In this document: one piece after another, positions 63,561-64,000 of the stretch
Position numbering within the stretch: the first letter of the stretch is position 1
Layout of the letters: every line of letters begins with the position of its first letter
Assembly (NCBI RefSeq): GCF_003260125.1
Contig: NZ_QHKO01000002.1
Location: forward strand, 565,378-629,377
From: Lujinxingia litoralis
Lineage (GTDB): Bacteria; Myxococcota_A; Bradymonadia; Bradymonadales; Bradymonadaceae
DNA length: 64,000 nt
Direction of reading: 5' to 3'
Translations under genes and position numbers: made by a program
The notes under the pieces: model-generated
What the model saw: the letters and a program-made list of their open reading frames with translations, nothing else
Database searches by the model: none
What the model was told of the DNA's origin: nothing

Positions 63561-64000
63561 TTAGAGGTCACGAATCAGTCGGCCGACGTGACCGGTCGCG
63601 CGCACGTTGTCGTGAATAGCCTCAATCTTACCATCGGCATCGACAAAGAAGGTTGAGCGCACCAGTCCCTCGTAGGTGCGCCCGTAGTTGGTCTTCTCGC
63701 GCCAGACGCCGAAGGCCTCGGCCACCTGGTGATCGGTGTCGGCGAGCAGCGGGAAGTTCAGGTCGTGCTTCTCGCGAAACTTCGCGTGGCGCTCGACCGG
63801 GTCTGGCGAGACGCCGTAGACGGCGTAGCCCTTCTGGGCGAAGGCATCCAGGTTATCGCGGAAGTCGCAGGCCTGCTTGGTGCAACCCGGGGTCATATCT
63901 TTGGGGTAGAAGTACAGGACGAACTTCTGGCCCTGGAGAGCCGAGAGGCTCACCTCACCTTCGGTATCGGAGGGGAGCGTGAAGTCGGGGGCGTTGTCGC
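63561..64000 (-). CDS. bcp: Thioredoxin-dependent peroxiredoxin, Bcp type (5' end outside window)
   Basis: A peroxide reductase of the AhpC/TSA family. Visible: NAPDFTLPSDTEGEVSL, FVLYFYPKDMTPGCTKQACDFRDN with the peroxidatic cysteine in TPGCT and a second cysteine five residues later (the Bcp resolving position), YGVSPDPVERHAKFREKH, and a C-terminal STFFVDADGKI. The start codon lies beyond the window edge; the frame is open across positions 63954-64000, so the gene is cut at its 5' end. Cytoplasmic antioxidant role. Confidence 0.93.
   Translation of the reverse strand, partial: DNAPDFTLPSDTEGEVSLSALQGQKFVLYFYPKDMTPGCTKQACDFRDNLDAFAQKGYAVYGVSPDPVERHAKFREKHDLNFPLLADTDHQVAEAFGVWREKTNYGRTYEGLVRSTFFVDADGKIEAIHDNVRATGHVGRLIRDL

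Overview
GC-rich chromosomal window with long intergenic gaps. The gene types (DUF3943 protein, EcsC fusion, AgmX/PglI-type C-terminus, tubulin-like operon, PUFA-synthase-like megasynthase) suggest a deltaproteobacterium-like bacterium, perhaps Myxococcota or Bradymonadota. The taxonomic placement is inference. No rRNA, tRNA or CRISPR array was seen.

Layout. 0-5 kb: a DUF3943 protein, a secreted or lipoprotein of unknown role coupled to a crotonase, and thymidylate kinase. 5-18 kb: two glycosyltransferases on the minus strand, divergent from an RND/MMPL exporter and a CrtC/AttH-like lipocalin protein; then an EcsC fusion, a metallophosphoesterase, plsX and an App1-like phosphatase. At 17.83-18.02 kb a short transcription unit has a promoter, a possible 13-codon leader ORF, competing hairpins and an intrinsic terminator. 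18-26 kb: a membrane sulfatase-like enzyme, an AgmX-like secreted protein, hutU, hutI and a RAYT-type Y1 transposase. 26.5-39.1 kb (minus): a four-gene operon with a GTPase-competent tubulin-like protein, a degenerate membrane-anchored tubulin-like paralogue, a membrane-embedded P-loop ATPase and a lipoprotein. 39.8-53.8 kb (plus): a 3915-residue lipid/polyketide megasynthase, then a biotin carrier protein and an acyl-CoA carboxylase subunit. 54-64 kb: a von Willebrand A protein and Ser/Thr kinase, an S41 protease, RNase Z and a Bcp peroxiredoxin.

How the parts may work together. The tubulin operon and the megasynthase are divergent and share an AT-rich control region. It carries six phased 18-bp sites (one degenerate) resembling TetR-type FadR operators. 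This suggests acyl-CoA-responsive control of a secondary-lipid synthase, and perhaps of a membrane-associated tubulin machine beside it. The biotin carrier and carboxyltransferase would supply the malonyl-type extender, although no biotin carboxylase is in the window.

The most pervasive signal is a dispersed short repeat, consensus about GGTGCCAGGYGWKCGAWC. It occurs in both orientations in most intergenic gaps and also inside genes, especially in the linkers of the megasynthase. More than 80 copies were counted by eye (approximate). In several places it forms head-to-head palindromes or lies in tandem duplications. The RAYT-type transposase in the same window is a plausible mobiliser.
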